A stretch of 64,000 bases of DNA, from NCBI RefSeq assembly GCF_002994745.2, contig NC_037088.1:63816397-63880396 (forward strand), in the 5' to 3' direction. The position numbers and the translations under genes were made by a program. How positions within the stretch are numbered: the stretch's first letter is position 1; the number at the start of each line of letters is the position of its first letter. This document shows, in pieces, positions 1-10,703 of this stretch. Source of the DNA: Rosa chinensis. Its lineage: Eukaryota > Streptophyta > Magnoliopsida > Rosales > Rosaceae. The notes below the pieces were generated by a model, which was given only the letters and a program-made list of their open reading frames with translations, was not told where the DNA came from and did not search any database.

Positions 1-225
1 AATAAATGCTATTGGCCACTGCTAAAACGAAACCGGAGCTTTTTTTTCCTTTTTTTGGTGCTTTAAAACCCCAGCATTTTAGTAAAACCTTGTAAAATAG
101 AGAAAGCAAATTCAGTTTCTCTGTGTGGGTTATTGAGCTCTTACTAGTTTATGTGTTCCATTTCAGAACCCAGGTATGAAATCCTGACTACCCACTTCAT
201 TTCTCTTTGAATACCATTTACCTCT

Positions 226-1505
226 GTGTTTTCTCATTCATATTTCAATGTGTTCTTCAAAATATAAGTTCAGGAAGAAATTTGTGCTGAAGATTAGCTA
301 GATACTATATACTGTGTTTGGGTAACTTTGTCTACCTCATCGGTTTGATAAATTTTCAACGGTTGAGCTGTTAATGCTAGAAAATATGAAGAATTAAATA
401 ACCCCTTTTGCGTTGAGTTCAAATATGATTTTTCATGTCTTATCTAGACCCTTGGAACTTCATTTTTCTGGTACATGTATCGGTCTTCTGTTCTTTTAAG
501 TTGTTTATTAATCACCTTGTCTTTCTAAATCAAGATGAATTTGAGAGAGAACTTATAACAGGTCAAGGCTTTGCTATCTAATTCAGTAATTCTTATGGGT
601 TAGATTTGCCAAAAAAATTCTTATGGGTTAGTAAATTTAGTAGAAGAACTGTAGAATTAGTTGTGTTTGCTGATGAGGCATCTATGTCCCGGCCACTTTA
701 TCTATGGTCATAGTATAAACCTTTGTTAGGGTCTTTTTGCTTATCAATGCCGAAGCGCAGCCCTTCGATTTTATAGGTAGACTGTAGGATGTTCGTAACT
801 TGATAGCTCCCCATGTGTCGATGAGTTCTGTGCATATGATAGACAGACATACATTTATATGCATACAAATGCACTGACGAATTTTGATCATCATTGAGTG
901 GTACATTGGGTATTTATTTTACTAATTTTGATTCAAGGGTGTGTCTATCCTTGGTTCTTTACCATTTTAGTTTGTAGTTAGGCTTAAGAGTGTTATTTAT
1001 GACTCTGGACTGATTGTTACATTTAATATGTGACTTCCTGTTGTTTGGTATTTTTGTGCATGGTTTTTTCTGAATACTGTTCCTTTAAAGATTGAAACTG
1101 GAGATGAGGCAGCAGGTCTTGTGGGTGGATCGGCCACCTAGTTTCTACAACTCATCTAGTTTATGGTCATATTGTGTCATATAAAAGCTATTATTGTATC
1201 TGGTTTCTTTCTTCTGAATCCGATGGTATTTTCGGGAGAAGATTCTGAGCAAAATGCATGCTTCAATTGCAACTGATCGATCCGATGGGGATCGGGACCT
1301 TTTGTGTACTGTGCTTGAGGTAGGCGCTGTAAATATTCATTTAGTTAGTGCCCTTTGCATCAGTTCTTTTAAGTCTCAAGAAGATGTGCCATTGATGACA
1401 TTTTGATCTCCATTGCAGCTTCAGATCAATGATTTGTGCTTTACGGATGCAGAAGAAATGGAGCAGGACAATGACAGTTTATGGCCTTGATCTTCTTTCT
1501 CCTAT
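226..1505 (+). pseudogene. Gene fragment, copy 1 of a 1.3 kb duplication
   Basis: This segment matches 19991-21254 almost base for base. It contains two exon-like blocks: about 1234-1319, ending in a GAG|GTAGGC donor, and 1419-1482, preceded by a CCATTGCAG acceptor. Joined, they read EKILSKMHASIATDRSDGDR, then a second block containing LQINDLCFTDAEEMEQDND. In this copy the acceptor of the first block is TTTTCGG instead of the TTTTCAG seen in copy 2, so it should not splice normally. The encoded acidic, serine/aspartate-rich peptide is not one I recognise. No start codon or further exons could be joined. I infer a non-functional fragment of a larger gene; the possibility that it is carried by an unrecognised transposon remains open. 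Confidence 0.6.
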
Positions 1506-1990
1506 CAATATTTCATCATCAAAACTTTGGCCCCATTTATGGGATACTGTATGTTTCTCTTCTTGTGGTTCTCTACACATCTGCTCTTATGCATGTTTTC
1601 CTGATAATCTTCTCATATATTACCTTCAAAAGGCCATAGTATTTATAGCGCACTCAGGTCGCTAGGTAATCTTAAATTTTAGTAGTCATTCATCTAATAA
1701 TCCTCTTGTGAGATTCGTAGCAGTGTTATGACTTCCATTTAATTCATTTGCCTCATGCTGAAAGTCTATGCAAGTCATACAATAATGAATTCTGATATGA
1801 AGTTCCATTTAATTATTTATCAACAATTACCACATGCATACAGGTAGAAGAAGTTCCAGAAATTCAAATTTCCCACAGTAAGAAGTAATAAGATCGATCG
1901 CTATATATAAGCAAGAGTTTTGAGTGAAAAATAGAAGAAGAAACTACCGATTGATTAGATCGATCAAACACATCCACATATTAAGAAAAA
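1506..1990. other. Intergenic, nothing recognised
   Basis: AT-rich DNA between the duplicated gene fragment and the 3' end of the zinc-finger gene. It probably includes that gene's 3' UTR and terminator on the minus strand. No coding signal was seen. Confidence 0.5.
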
Positions 1991-2374
1991 TCACTTTGTG
2001 TGCTTGTCCTTCACATGTTGCTCTAGATCCTCTTCCGTGTGGAACAACCTCGCATCTGGAAGGCACTCAGAGCAATGATATAGCTTCCTGCTATGCTGAT
2101 TTGCTGTGAAATCCTTGCTCTTCCTCTCATGAATGACCTGTATGTGTCCGATCTTATCTCCAAACTTTTTCTGACAGTCTTTGCACCAGTACATTTCATT
2201 CTTCTTCACTGTGACCTGATACACAGAGGGAGAAACAAATCCGAAATTGAATGCAAATTAAACTGAGGAATTCGAAATTGAGACAGAAATTCGAGATCTG
2301 AGGGTGAAATTGTGAAAGATAATCACCTCAGAGATCTGATTCTGCTTCTGATTCTGCCTCCTGTTCTTCGCCAT
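1991..2374 (-). CDS. Small two-finger C2H2 zinc-finger protein, two exons
   Basis: Exon 1 (2374 down to 2327) encodes MAKNRRQNQKQNQISE. A GAG|GTGATT donor and a GTGTATCAG acceptor remove an intron of 111 bp (2326-2216). Exon 2 (2215-1991) continues in the same phase to a TGA, giving about 90 residues. The product has an N-terminal basic/Gln-rich stretch, then two zinc-finger-like units: YWCKDCQKKF followed by H-x4-H, and YHCSECLPDAR followed by H-x4-H. The spacing between the second Cys and first His deviates from the classic 12 residues in both. I chose the 2374 start because it lies in frame across a good intron and directly downstream of a CT-rich leader and a TATA box. The family usually binds nucleic acid; the specific role is unknown. 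Degenerate relatives lie at 29617-29826 and 30448-30575. Confidence 0.75.
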
Positions 2375-2384
2375 AGCTCTCTCT

Positions 2385-2485
2385 CTCCTCTGCTCTGTTT
2401 TGGCTCTCTCTCTCTCTCTCCTCTCCTCTGTTTTGGCTCTCTCTCTCTCTCTCTAGATTTCTATCTCTATCTCTATCTCTATCTA
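2385..2485. repeat. CT-rich microsatellite in zinc-finger gene leader
   Basis: Runs of TCTC and CTATCT repeats on the plus strand. They fall between the TATA box at 2521 and the start codon at 2374, so they would be a GA-rich 5' UTR in the minus-strand transcript. Confidence 0.8.
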
Positions 2486-2520
2486 CTACTTTCTGAATCA
2501 AGGAAGGGGTAGTGGAGAGG

Positions 2521-2532
2521 TCTATATATAGA
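2521..2532 (-). promoter_or_regulatory. TATA box of zinc-finger gene
   Basis: Palindromic TCTATATATAGA, about 150 bp upstream of the minus-strand start codon at 2374. This is a normal distance for a plant TATA box plus a short leader. Confidence 0.6.
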
Positions 2533-2905
2533 CCGGCGAGGTGAGGGGCTGTTTGGGAACGGCATTGGCGCCTTCCCGTTTTTTTTTGAAATTATGAGAC
2601 CTTGTTCGCTCTCTCCGGTGAAAAATGTGTTTTTTTTTAAACCGGACCAAACAGTATGCGATCCTTCGGGGGTCCCACGCGTCTAGTAAGAAATTTTGTA
2701 CTTTTTAACACGCTTTTGCCTGAGCTCATGGGATACGAAGTAGAACTTAGTTACCAAGGCTTTCAATTTAATGATCCATGCTTACAAACTAACTAGCAAA
2801 ATTATTTACTAACCATAAAACTAAGGAAAAAATAGCATCGGAGCCTCTCAAGTTAGAGATTGATAAAGGAAAAATGAGTAAAACAAAAAATTAAAAGCTA
2901 AACTT
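2533..2905. other. Intergenic; possible short MITE remnant
   Basis: Contains a loose inverted pair, CTGTTTGGGAACGG near 2549 and CCGGACCAAACAG near 2641, like the ends of a short DNA-transposon MITE, but no target-site duplication could be fixed. No genes seen. Confidence 0.35.
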
Positions 2906-4072
2906 TTATAATTCAATGTTGGCCGTAGCCCAAATTGGTGTTCGATTGCTCATCTTTATCAGGTTTGCAGCTGCGGTGCCAATCCGTGAAAAGCGTTGAG
3001 TTTTGAGGTTATACACGCCGAAATTACGAGGTCCACGACTTCCATAGCCAGGTCTTTGACGATCCCAATCATGTACGAAGTATATGCAATCTGCTTGACA
3101 TCCAAGAAAATCTGAAGCCAACACCGATACTACAGAGTCCCCCACAAAAATAGCAACATCACCTATAGTTTTTATCTCTGTCCACTCATGCTTATCAGCA
3201 TTAATTTTGAAAACTTGGAATTTTGTTGTCTTACGTCGGCCAATTAGATGACCTCGATTAGGTTCAAAATCCATATACCTCTTAACCATCACTAGTTCTT
3301 TGTGATCATTTAACTCTACCAGATATCTCCTAATTAAGTCATCTTCTACAACAGCTCCTACTGCACTATCTACATCTCTCGACTTGAATTGGGTGGTGGT
3401 AACGGAAAAATACCAAAGCTGGTTCAGATCATCGACGGCGTAGAATTTATCTTCAAAATAAACAACATCTTCAACATTTCTAATCCCTGCATGAATATAA
3501 GTCCATGTTGTGTCTTTATCGAGTCTAATAAAAGCCATTTGACACGATCCTTCGTAAATGACCAAAACAATGCAATCCTTTACATTTGAAATTGGGTCCG
3601 CTGACATTGTAGCTTTGAAGACATAAAGGTCACATTGTCTAGACCATTGAGCCCTGGCTCGATCATCCTTTGGAGGGTTCAATGCAGGAAGGCCTATGAC
3701 TGAATTTTCTTTCGCTTTCCTCCCTTTAACTTTGGATAATGGATTTATAAGCGTTACTACGAAATTCTCATCCATAGTTATTAACCATCCTTTTGAAAAC
3801 CCACAAAATCGTCTGACTGGCAATTCCAATTCCACATCTAGAACCTTGTCATTGCTGATGTCGCATAAACTCCATCTCTCTTCTTTGCCTGTGTAAGCCA
3901 ATAAGAGTGGATGACTTGTTAGCCTACTGCGTGTGTTTATGAATTCTTTTGCTACATAATTCCATGACATACAAGCAAGACTGAAACGCACATAATCTGC
4001 CGGTGTCGGTAATCTCTCTAAAACTAAGTCTAATACATCCTTAGGCAGCTTTGCCCAATCCAAGGAGTCCAT
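2906..4072 (-). CDS. F-box protein with DUF295 (KIB-type) domain
   Basis: Predicted substrate-recognition subunit of an SCF-type E3 ubiquitin ligase. The open frame begins at 4114, but I prefer the second Met (4070-4072), because the F-box starts immediately after it: MDSLDWAKLPKDVLDLVLER, then RFSLACMSWNYV, matching the LP..L...I..RL...RF..VC..W pattern. The rest of the protein, to about 388 residues, fits the DUF295/KIB beta-propeller family of plant F-box proteins: a FCGFSKGWLITMDE turn, internal strands ending DLNQLWYF, a CIYFVHDWD segment, and a C-terminal GVYNLKTQRF...PIWATANIEL similar to the conserved PP.W end. It is intronless, typical of this family. The TATA box at 4192-4203 and a hAT element ending at 4312 lie upstream. 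Neither the ubiquitination target nor any regulation is visible. The family call is firm, the exact function is not. Confidence 0.88.
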   Translation of the reverse strand: MDSLDWAKLPKDVLDLVLERLPTPADYVRFSLACMSWNYVAKEFINTRSRLTSHPLLLAYTGKEERWSLCDISNDKVLDVELELPVRRFCGFSKGWLITMDENFVVTLINPLSKVKGRKAKENSVIGLPALNPPKDDRARAQWSRQCDLYVFKATMSADPISNVKDCIVLVIYEGSCQMAFIRLDKDTTWTYIHAGIRNVEDVVYFEDKFYAVDDLNQLWYFSVTTTQFKSRDVDSAVGAVVEDDLIRRYLVELNDHKELVMVKRYMDFEPNRGHLIGRRKTTKFQVFKINADKHEWTEIKTIGDVAIFVGDSVVSVLASDFLGCQADCIYFVHDWDRQRPGYGSRGPRNFGVYNLKTQRFSRIGTAAANLIKMSNRTPIWATANIEL

Positions 4073-4191
4073 AATTTGGAAACCTTGAAGAAAAACTTGA
4101 TCGAATAATCTCAAATTGTTAAATCCGAGATTAGCTTTTTCTTCTTGGCTTTTAGAGTTTTGGATTGATGTGAAGCAAATTCCTCCCTCTC

Positions 4192-4203
4192 TATATTTAT
4201 ATA
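4192..4203 (-). promoter_or_regulatory. TATA box of F-box gene
   Basis: TATATAAATATA on the minus strand, about 120 bp upstream of the preferred start at 4072. The hAT element at 4312 lies about 110 bp further upstream, so most of the original upstream promoter has been displaced. Confidence 0.6.
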
Positions 4204-4303
4204 GACGTCCTTTACTAGTAGTCCCACGACTCCCACTCCTTCGAGGACTAGGATAGCTGTCAAATTTTTTAGGAAACCAAATCCCATTGGGAAAACTTGT
4301 CTC

Positions 4304-5530
4304 CCAATAAGCAGTGCCGGCCCTGAGACTAGGCGAAGCAGGCCCAGGCCTAGGGCCTCAGATTTTAGGGGCCTCAAAAAAAAAAATTTATATAGGCTTG
4401 CAGCTTCTTCATTTTCACTGGATCCCCAGTGCTTCATCTCAATCTATCCACTTGGAAACACAAAAAAGCCTAAAACTTGAAACTACCCAATTGAAATTTA
4501 CTTGCTGGAAATTGGGAAACAGAGAGAAAAGTTGATACCTTGAATTGCAATTTCATCTAGACAGTTGCTGATTAAGCCCTAAACCCAACAATTGATACCC
4601 AAACCCTAAAAATCATCAGAAAAGGAATTTGGGGGAATTTGGGGGGAGACAGAGAGAGAGAAAGAGAATGAGCGCGGTGTCAGTGTGGCGGTATTTTCTT
4701 TTTTGCTTTGGTTTTTCTAATTTTTTGGTTTGCTTTGAGTCAGCTTTTCCTGTGGACCGTCCATTTAATCCAATGGTTACAAATAGTTATTCTTTTTCTT
4801 AAACCTTGGTTCTCTCTCTCTCATCTTCTTCTTGTTGATGAGATAGCAGCAGCAGCCCCCAAAAACTAAGAAGTGAAATTCTTCTTCTTCCAGTTGTGAT
4901 TATGAATGGAATTACAAGAAAGTTAACCCTCTGCTTATTATTAAGTAATTTCTCCTACTCTCTCTCTTTCTTTCCAACTAGTTATTTTATTCAGTAATTT
5001 CTCCTACTCTCTCTCTAAAAACAGTGTCGTTGGTGCTGCTAGATCACTATCAGGAAAACTATAGATCTGTTGTTTTTTATCTAGATGAAGATTTAGTGGG
5101 CATTTCTGAATACTCTAAGAAGAGAACTATTTTTAGTGCTCCTAGCCCCGCAAAGAAAACGAGGCATATGATAGAACTGATGACTACCAGTGAGGACCAA
5201 GAACGGGGATCAGTTTCAAACACATTTAGGGATTGAAGAGTTGATTTTATCTTCCAAAAAGCAAAAAGGTAAGATCTTTGAAGCCTTTTGTTTTGTGTTT
5301 TGAAGAAATTTTGGCTTTTTTCTTCTCTATTTGTGTTTTTTTCATCCCTGTTTCATTCATTCTCTGTTGAAAATTTGCTATATGCCTGTGGCTTTCTATA
5401 TGATATTCTTTAGGGATTCAAATCATTCAATTGTTGAATTTGTTGGATTGTTGGTTGGGTTTGAAGTTGTTATCACTGACGCTTTATTTTGGGGCCTCGA
5501 ATTTTTTTTGCGCCTTGAGCCTCCAATAAG
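4304..5530. mobile_element. Non-autonomous hAT-like element with 8 bp TSD
   Basis: The element spans 4312-5522 and is flanked by CCAATAAG at 4304-4311 and 5523-5530, the 8 bp target duplication expected for hAT. The left end CAGTGCCGGCCCTGAGACTA is a typical hAT terminus, followed by GGCCC/GGGGCCTC blocks. At the right end a matching GGGGCCTC block is present in inverse sense (about 5491-5499), but the outermost bases read GCGCCTTGAGCCT, so the terminal CAGTGCCGGCCCT equivalent is missing there. The short plus-strand frame at 5024-5236 does not resemble a transposase I know. The element sits directly upstream of the F-box promoter. Confidence 0.75.
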
Positions 5531-7669
5531 AACTCCTGTTCCCCATTCCCAATAGGTGGGTAGTGCCAGTCCATTTGATCTTCCGAAAGGAGATTTCTCC
5601 TTTTTTTAATTGGGTAAGACATCTCTACTATGTGATGCGTGGCTTACGTGTAGATTAAAGTCATTTTCTAAATGTCTAATTTTTTTCAATTTTTCACTGG
5701 CATGGTTTTTGGCTATTTCTCTCTTTGGCTGCTTTTCTCCATTCCACCGCAGCGATCTTAGAAGCTATTCAAGGCAATCTTCCTGGATATTCTCCTTTGT
5801 ATTTTTTTGCTTTCCCTTCTCCTTTTTAGGGGCGTGAGTAAATTTTTCAATGTGATGAAATTCATAATGATGGAAAGTGCAGCTTAAACTTATATTTAGG
5901 CCTTGTGGGTAGTTAACCAAGACTAGAACATGTAAAAGGTGGAAGCTGGTCTTGCTCTACGGGGTAGTTAACCAAGAACGTAAACTTCATTAGGAATTTC
6001 TGTAACTTTTAGTCTTTTACAATAAGGAAACTTCAGCAGCTAAATGCTTATTGGAGTACCAGAATATACGGCTGTGGGATTTAAGGTATACGCAGGGGCA
6101 TCTTCACTATCTTGAATGGGGTTTTGCCAGAAAGAGCATATTATATAGCCCGCAATGGGTCGACTCCAACTGAAACAACCTAACAGCCCAATAAAGTACC
6201 TACATGGGTACATATACATATATGGATCCAAAACTGGAGACCCAATGCATATGACCTTCATGAACGTACCACGAGGTCTTTACTGACACACCAAACCATA
6301 TAAACAACGGATTCTTTGCCTCCCGCCAGGTGGCCTACATATAACAAAACGGCGTCGCTGCATGTCGATCCCAAAAAGCTATAAAGGAGTAGTTCGTCAC
6401 CGATCAAAAGTCCCAAGGAGAACCAAAAGGTCGCAAGTACGTAATTCTTTTATAAACAGCTCAATTTTTGAGTTGAATTCCTAAATTTCTCTATGTATTT
6501 ATTGGTCCCCATTAGCTGATTCACTGTTTGGCACGGCATTAATTTAGACCGAGATAATGTATAATTGATTCTAATCACCTCTAGTTGATGATGATTTTGG
6601 ACTAATCGAATGATGATCAAAGAAGTCCGGCGATGAGCCCCATAAAAATGTGTTGATCCGAAATGCAATGGTGACCAAGAAGTTGTATACTTTTAAAAAA
6701 TATTTAGTATAACCTCATTTAGACCCATAAATATTTAACATGTTGTTTGTTAAGTGTTTGGATATTTGGTCGAGCAATTTAGAACATGCTCGTAAAATCT
6801 ATATTAAGTAACCAAATTTTCCACATAATAATTCATTGATTAATTAATACATGAAAGTTAAAATAAAAAATAAAAATAAAAACGTAACTCTAATTAACTA
6901 GATGAAAATGTTACGATAATCATTTTAATCATGAATGATGCTCGACCTTATTAAGGCCTTTATAGTTTAACTTCCCGTTAGAGGGATCATCGCTTGTTAC
7001 ATCAATTATTACGTATTGTTAGTGAGAGATCCAATTACCTCTGAACAATGGTATCAGTAGCTAGTATGGCCACGAACTGATTTTTCGAATGCAAACCTCT
7101 GCTCTTGCAGTTACAACGCTCGTGTGGAAGATATTGTCCCGTATCATCCAAGATAAGGATCGAGACCTGTGATCTTGAGGTGTACCCCGAAAAGCTATTG
7201 AATGACTCGACTTGAACTAGCTAGATAACGACTTAACTTCCAGTTCTTGGGTTTGAATGTGAAGACCATAACAGAGGCTTGCTCCAGGGATTATCATTTA
7301 GAGAAACACATTTTGTTGCCAATGCTTGCGCTACTCTATACTACTATGAAGACGTTGGAATGATTTGACTTCGTCAATTCACTCCCTTCGCAGGAGAGCT
7401 TTTTAGTATGCAACACTAGACAAATTCAGTTTGTAATTTGTTTTAATTCAGTGATTTTCACAAAAGATGATCTTCAAAATGAATTTCAAATTCAATAAGC
7501 ATTGTGGAAACACCACTAGTGTGCTAATGTTGTAATCCAAAAACTGTGGGGGTAATCAACGATTTTGTCCTACCATTGTGACGGTTCACCTTCACCATAA
7601 GTATGCGGGTAATGACGATCGTAAATACAGCGTTAACTACAGTTGTTAATGCCACACCGAAGAAAGATA
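5531..7669. other. Intergenic, no gene recognised
   Basis: Low-complexity and AT-rich DNA. There is a short direct repeat of GGGTAGTTAACCAAGA-like sequence near 5909 and 5964. No coding region, RNA gene or clear transposon end could be supported. Confidence 0.5.
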
Positions 7670-7685
7670 TTAAGCCCGGACATAA

Positions 7686-8070
7686 TAACATGGCATGATG
7701 GCGTTATAACGCGGAGTAATGGAGTTATTCAATAACACCGGAGTAATGACGCCAATGAATAACGCCATAACGCCATAATGTGGAGTGATGGTGATGATGA
7801 ATAACGCCGGAGTAATGACGCCAATGAATAACGCCATAACGCCATAATGCCATAACGCCATAATGCCATAACGCCATAATGTGGAGTGATGGTGATGATG
7901 AATAACGCCGGAGTAATGACGCCAATGAATAACGTCATAACGCCGCGATAAGGAGCAATTGCGCTATTGAATAGCAAGTAGCGCCACAATGCGGGGCGAT
8001 GGCGCTATTAGATAACGCCATAACGCCACGATACGGAGGATGGCGTTAATGAATAGCGCCATAAACGCGG
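7686..8070. repeat. Minisatellite of nested ATAACGCCATAACGCC units
   Basis: A tandem array with two scales. The larger unit starts GTGGAGTGATGGTGATGATG, then GCCGGAGTAATGACGCCAAT; it recurs at 7780 and 7881, with diverged copies either side. Within it a 9 bp unit alternates as GCCATAACG and GCCATAATG several times. The frames open across it on the minus strand (7670-7989) are repetitive His/Tyr/Gly or Ala/Leu/Ile strings and are not genes. Confidence 0.85.
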
Positions 8071-8089
8071 AATGATTGTGATCATAAGA

Positions 8090-8410
8090 ACAGTTATCAA
8101 AATGGAATTTAAAACCACTTACGGTGTAATTTCTCATTCACCTATATAAGGGAGGCTCAACGTCCAGGTAATGCATCTGATTCAGACTTGTTTTACTCCA
8201 CAACTAAGAAACATACTGACTTAGGCATCGGAGGGTTTTCTGCAGGTACCCCCCTTCTCCTCTAGCGGACGGTCAAACTCTAAGTCAACGCTCGAAGGAA
8301 GCTTCTCGATTGTTCCCGGTTAGCTCCCGCTCCAGTCCGCATTAATTGTTGGGTCAAACTCCTCAACGGAATTTTTCACCTCCAACAAAAACCCTCTAAG
8401 ATGAGGAAAG
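8090..8410 (+). mobile_element. LTR-like promoter segment (degenerate LTR retrotransposon)
   Basis: ACCTATATAAGGGAGGCTC near 8141 looks like a core promoter, followed about 75 bp later by ACTGACTTAGGCATCGGAGG and a run of C, a pattern common in the R-U5 part of plant LTRs. Ends and target duplication were not found, so the identity is tentative. Confidence 0.4.
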
Positions 8411-8481
8411 CTAGGGAACTACGTATGCCATTGAAATTGTCCCTGGTTATAGCTTCATAAGAGTGACCAAGTCCTCAACAA

Positions 8482-8505
8482 TTTATTTATTTATTTATTT
8501 ATTTT
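8482..8505. repeat. (TTTA)n microsatellite
   Basis: Six uninterrupted copies of a tetranucleotide ATTT just left of the CACTA element. Confidence 0.9.
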
Positions 8506-8649
8506 TCACAATTTTCAAAGTTAAAAACACATAAATTTCATTAAAAAACTTTGTCCTAGATTTCAATGTTCCATCAATTGGAACACATTTTAAAAGTTAT
8601 GATCTATGAATTGTAAGTTTATGGTAAAATATCATTACAAAAAAGAATT

Positions 8650-8860
8650 CCAATGGCTACACTAATTTGCGTCGGCGTATAATTGCCGTCGCTAAAACCT
8701 ACTATTTTGCTACGGAAAAAGCAGTTGCCGTCACAATTGTGTGAAATATTTGCGACCGTATTAATTACCGTGGCCACTAGTCGTGGTCAGCCATTGTTAG
8801 TCTACTTCAGCGAGAATAGCGGTAGCAAAATTTTAACAGTTTGCCACTGCAAAGTAGCTG
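8650..8860. repeat. Left subterminal repeats of CACTA element
   Basis: Short motifs such as GCGTCGGCG, TTGCCGTCGC, TTGCCGTCAC and TGCCGTCGTG occur in both orientations. In CACTA elements these are the sites bound by the element's own DNA-binding protein. Confidence 0.75.
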
Positions 8861-8998
8861 CCGTCGTGTTAGGGTGGTTTATATGTTTCATTTCTCATAC
8901 TTTGTATTCTTTTAAGATTTAACAACATCTGAACGATTTTATCTCTTGGAATCCCTCTTCTTTCTTTCTCTGCTCCGCCCTTTTTCTTCTTCAAATCC

Positions 8999-9196
8999 AT
9001 GACTCCGTCTCGAACCGATACCGATAAGTACTTTCAGATTTCCTCCTCTTTCCATCACCTCCTTCAGCTATTTTCCACTCTCGATCTGTCTAATTCACGG
9101 CGGAATGCAACGCCCTCCAAAGGCGCCAATTTAGGTCAAATCCGGAAAGTTATCATAAGATCTACTAACCAATCGTTCATCAAAAGCGTCCTCTAG
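8999..9196 (+). pseudogene. Unassigned exon-like frame inside CACTA element
   Basis: A frame starting MTPSRTDTDKYFQISSSFHH follows a pyrimidine-rich leader, like the 5' end of a captured gene. It is Ser/Arg-rich and I do not recognise it. It could be a first exon of one of the captured genes, or chance. It ends 350 bp before the NUF2-like exon. Confidence 0.3.
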
Positions 9197-9544
9197 AAAA
9201 CCCAACAAAAGTGTGAGAAAAAGGAAAAGGTTAGGGTTTTGATTTGATTGGGTTCGTTTTAAGTTTCTGTTAATTTGATTGGGTTTTTATATTATGTGAA
9301 CATTCACATAATCTAATATCAAATTCTGGATAAGATAGGTTAGGTTTTTGTCTAATTTTGCTGATCGAAAGAACTATGAGCTCCCTTTGTAACTCTACTT
9401 TACTTTTTGCCAATACATGTGGGCTTTACTCTACATCCTCATCGCTCTGGACTTCTTCAATCATCAATATTTATGTTCTTCCTGATTAATTCCAGTTGTT
9501 TTCTTTTTTGAGTTGGAGTTAATCTGAGTATTCTGGGTATGCAG

Positions 9545-9993
9545 GGATTTTGGGCAAGTTGATTTCGATGCCTTGGAGCAGTTTGAGAATCCCAATTTTC
9601 ATAGACTCGCTCCACACCATCAATCTCTGCAACAGAATCAAGCAAGTCCTGGCCTTAGTCAATTGCCCTCACAATTTTTCCCTTAAAGATCTCCTCAGAC
9701 CCGACTGCAATCGCACTGAGTATTTTCTTAGTGCAATTATCAATTACCATCTTTATAGGTAATATTATTTTCTCTAATTCTTCTTCTTCTGTGGGAACTA
9801 TGGTTTTTCCTCTTTTCAGTTTTAGGGGTAAGTGAACATGTTCATAGATGAGAAACTTGATGTTAACTTTTTACTTTTCATTATCAGAGAAACAAAAGTA
9901 AATCTACTCACCGAACTTATGAATCCATTAACAGATATTGAGGAGCGGCACGAATTGTTACAAGTATATCATATATATCTTGTAACAAACTAA
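9545..9993 (+). pseudogene. NUF2-like kinetochore gene fragment, two exons, frameshifted
   Basis: Exon 1 (9545-9758) follows an ATGCAG acceptor. It reads DFGQVDFDALEQFENPNFH, then, after a 2-base loss near 9601-9604, continues in another frame as IDSLHTINLCNRIKQVL, FSLKDLLRP and RTEYFLSAIINYHLYR. This is the calponin-homology-like N-terminal region of NUF2, a subunit of the NDC80 kinetochore complex that attaches microtubules. The AG|GTAATA donor and TTATCAG acceptor join to exon 2 at 9888 in correct phase: ETKVNLLTELMNPLTDIEER, then a stop near 9993. Conserved order, exon phase and residues make the family call good, recalled from memory rather than searched. Missing both ends and frameshifted, it cannot make NUF2. 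Confidence 0.75.
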
Positions 9994-10028
9994 AGGGTTC
10001 ACTATATTCCAGTTACAGATTCCATTTA

Positions 10029-10272
10029 ATGTTTGGTGTCTGAAGCTTGGTAATTGTATTTTACTAGGAGAAGAGATTTGTAGATGCAAAATGAGTTCAA
10101 CGTAATGGTGGTCAGAAGTTGGAGCTGCACGATTTTGTACGATGGTGGGTTGTTTCTTTTTCTGCAATCTATATCTAGAATTGTAATAATATTGGTGCAT
10201 ATATATTTTAGTCAACAATTCATGTTAAAAGTTCAGTGTCTGAAGCTTGACATATTTTTTTTGGTAGAAGCT
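10029..10272 (+). repeat. Diverged direct repeat inside CACTA interior
   Basis: About 45 bp around GTGTCTGAAGCTTG at 10035 recurs around 10234 (TTCAGTGTCTGAAGCTTGAC), each followed by a T-rich stretch and GGAGAAG/GTAGAAG. It suggests a local duplication within the captured intronic DNA. Confidence 0.5.
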
Positions 10273-10614
10273 ACAGGCTCTATAGTAAGAAACCTTACAT
10301 GTCAACTATCAACATATGCATTCCTCCAACCACTAGTCTGTAGGTAAGCTAGTCATCAAATATAGACATATACATAATTAAATGCAAACAAATTTTTAAA
10401 ACTTTATGTAATGTCACTTTGGCTTGGCTTGTGTTGGTATACCTTTGGGTTGAGCATGAATTAAATGCAATCAATTTTTAAAGTTTCTGTAAGGTCAAGT
10501 TTGCTTGGCTTGTGTTAGTTTGTCACTAGCTATCACTGCATTTCTCACAGTTCTCTAGTGTCTAATGAAACTAAAAATGACTTAAACTTGCAAGAATTAA
10601 TGATACGTTATCAA

Positions 10615-10703
10615 GCTATGCTCATCTTAATGTGCATCTCGGTGACAGTATTAGGTGTTTATCAGTTGATGGTAACAATCATGAAGATTTGGATATCTAT
10701 AGT
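10615..10703 (+). pseudogene. Exon-like frame split by the copia insertion
   Basis: If the copia element and one copy of its ATAGT duplication are removed, a frame reads across the join as GDSIRCLSVDGNNHEDLDIY, then SNTEETSRHSLYSKYL and a stop at about 15950. The second part lies at 15914-15953. I do not recognise the peptide. It may be part of a third captured gene or of one of the two recognised ones. Confidence 0.35.

Noticed and set aside
5024..5236. 70-codon plus-strand frame inside the hAT-like element
   Set aside because: It does not resemble hAT transposase or any family I know, and has no supporting start context.
7040..7070. TGGTATCAGTAGC resembling an initiator-tRNA primer-binding site
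   Set aside because: No LTR end adjoins it and no matching LTR pair could be found on either side.
7670..7989. Minus-strand frames of 63-86 codons, and a CRISPR-like look of the array
   Set aside because: It is a eukaryotic minisatellite: repeats are contiguous without unique spacers, and the frames are repeat translations.
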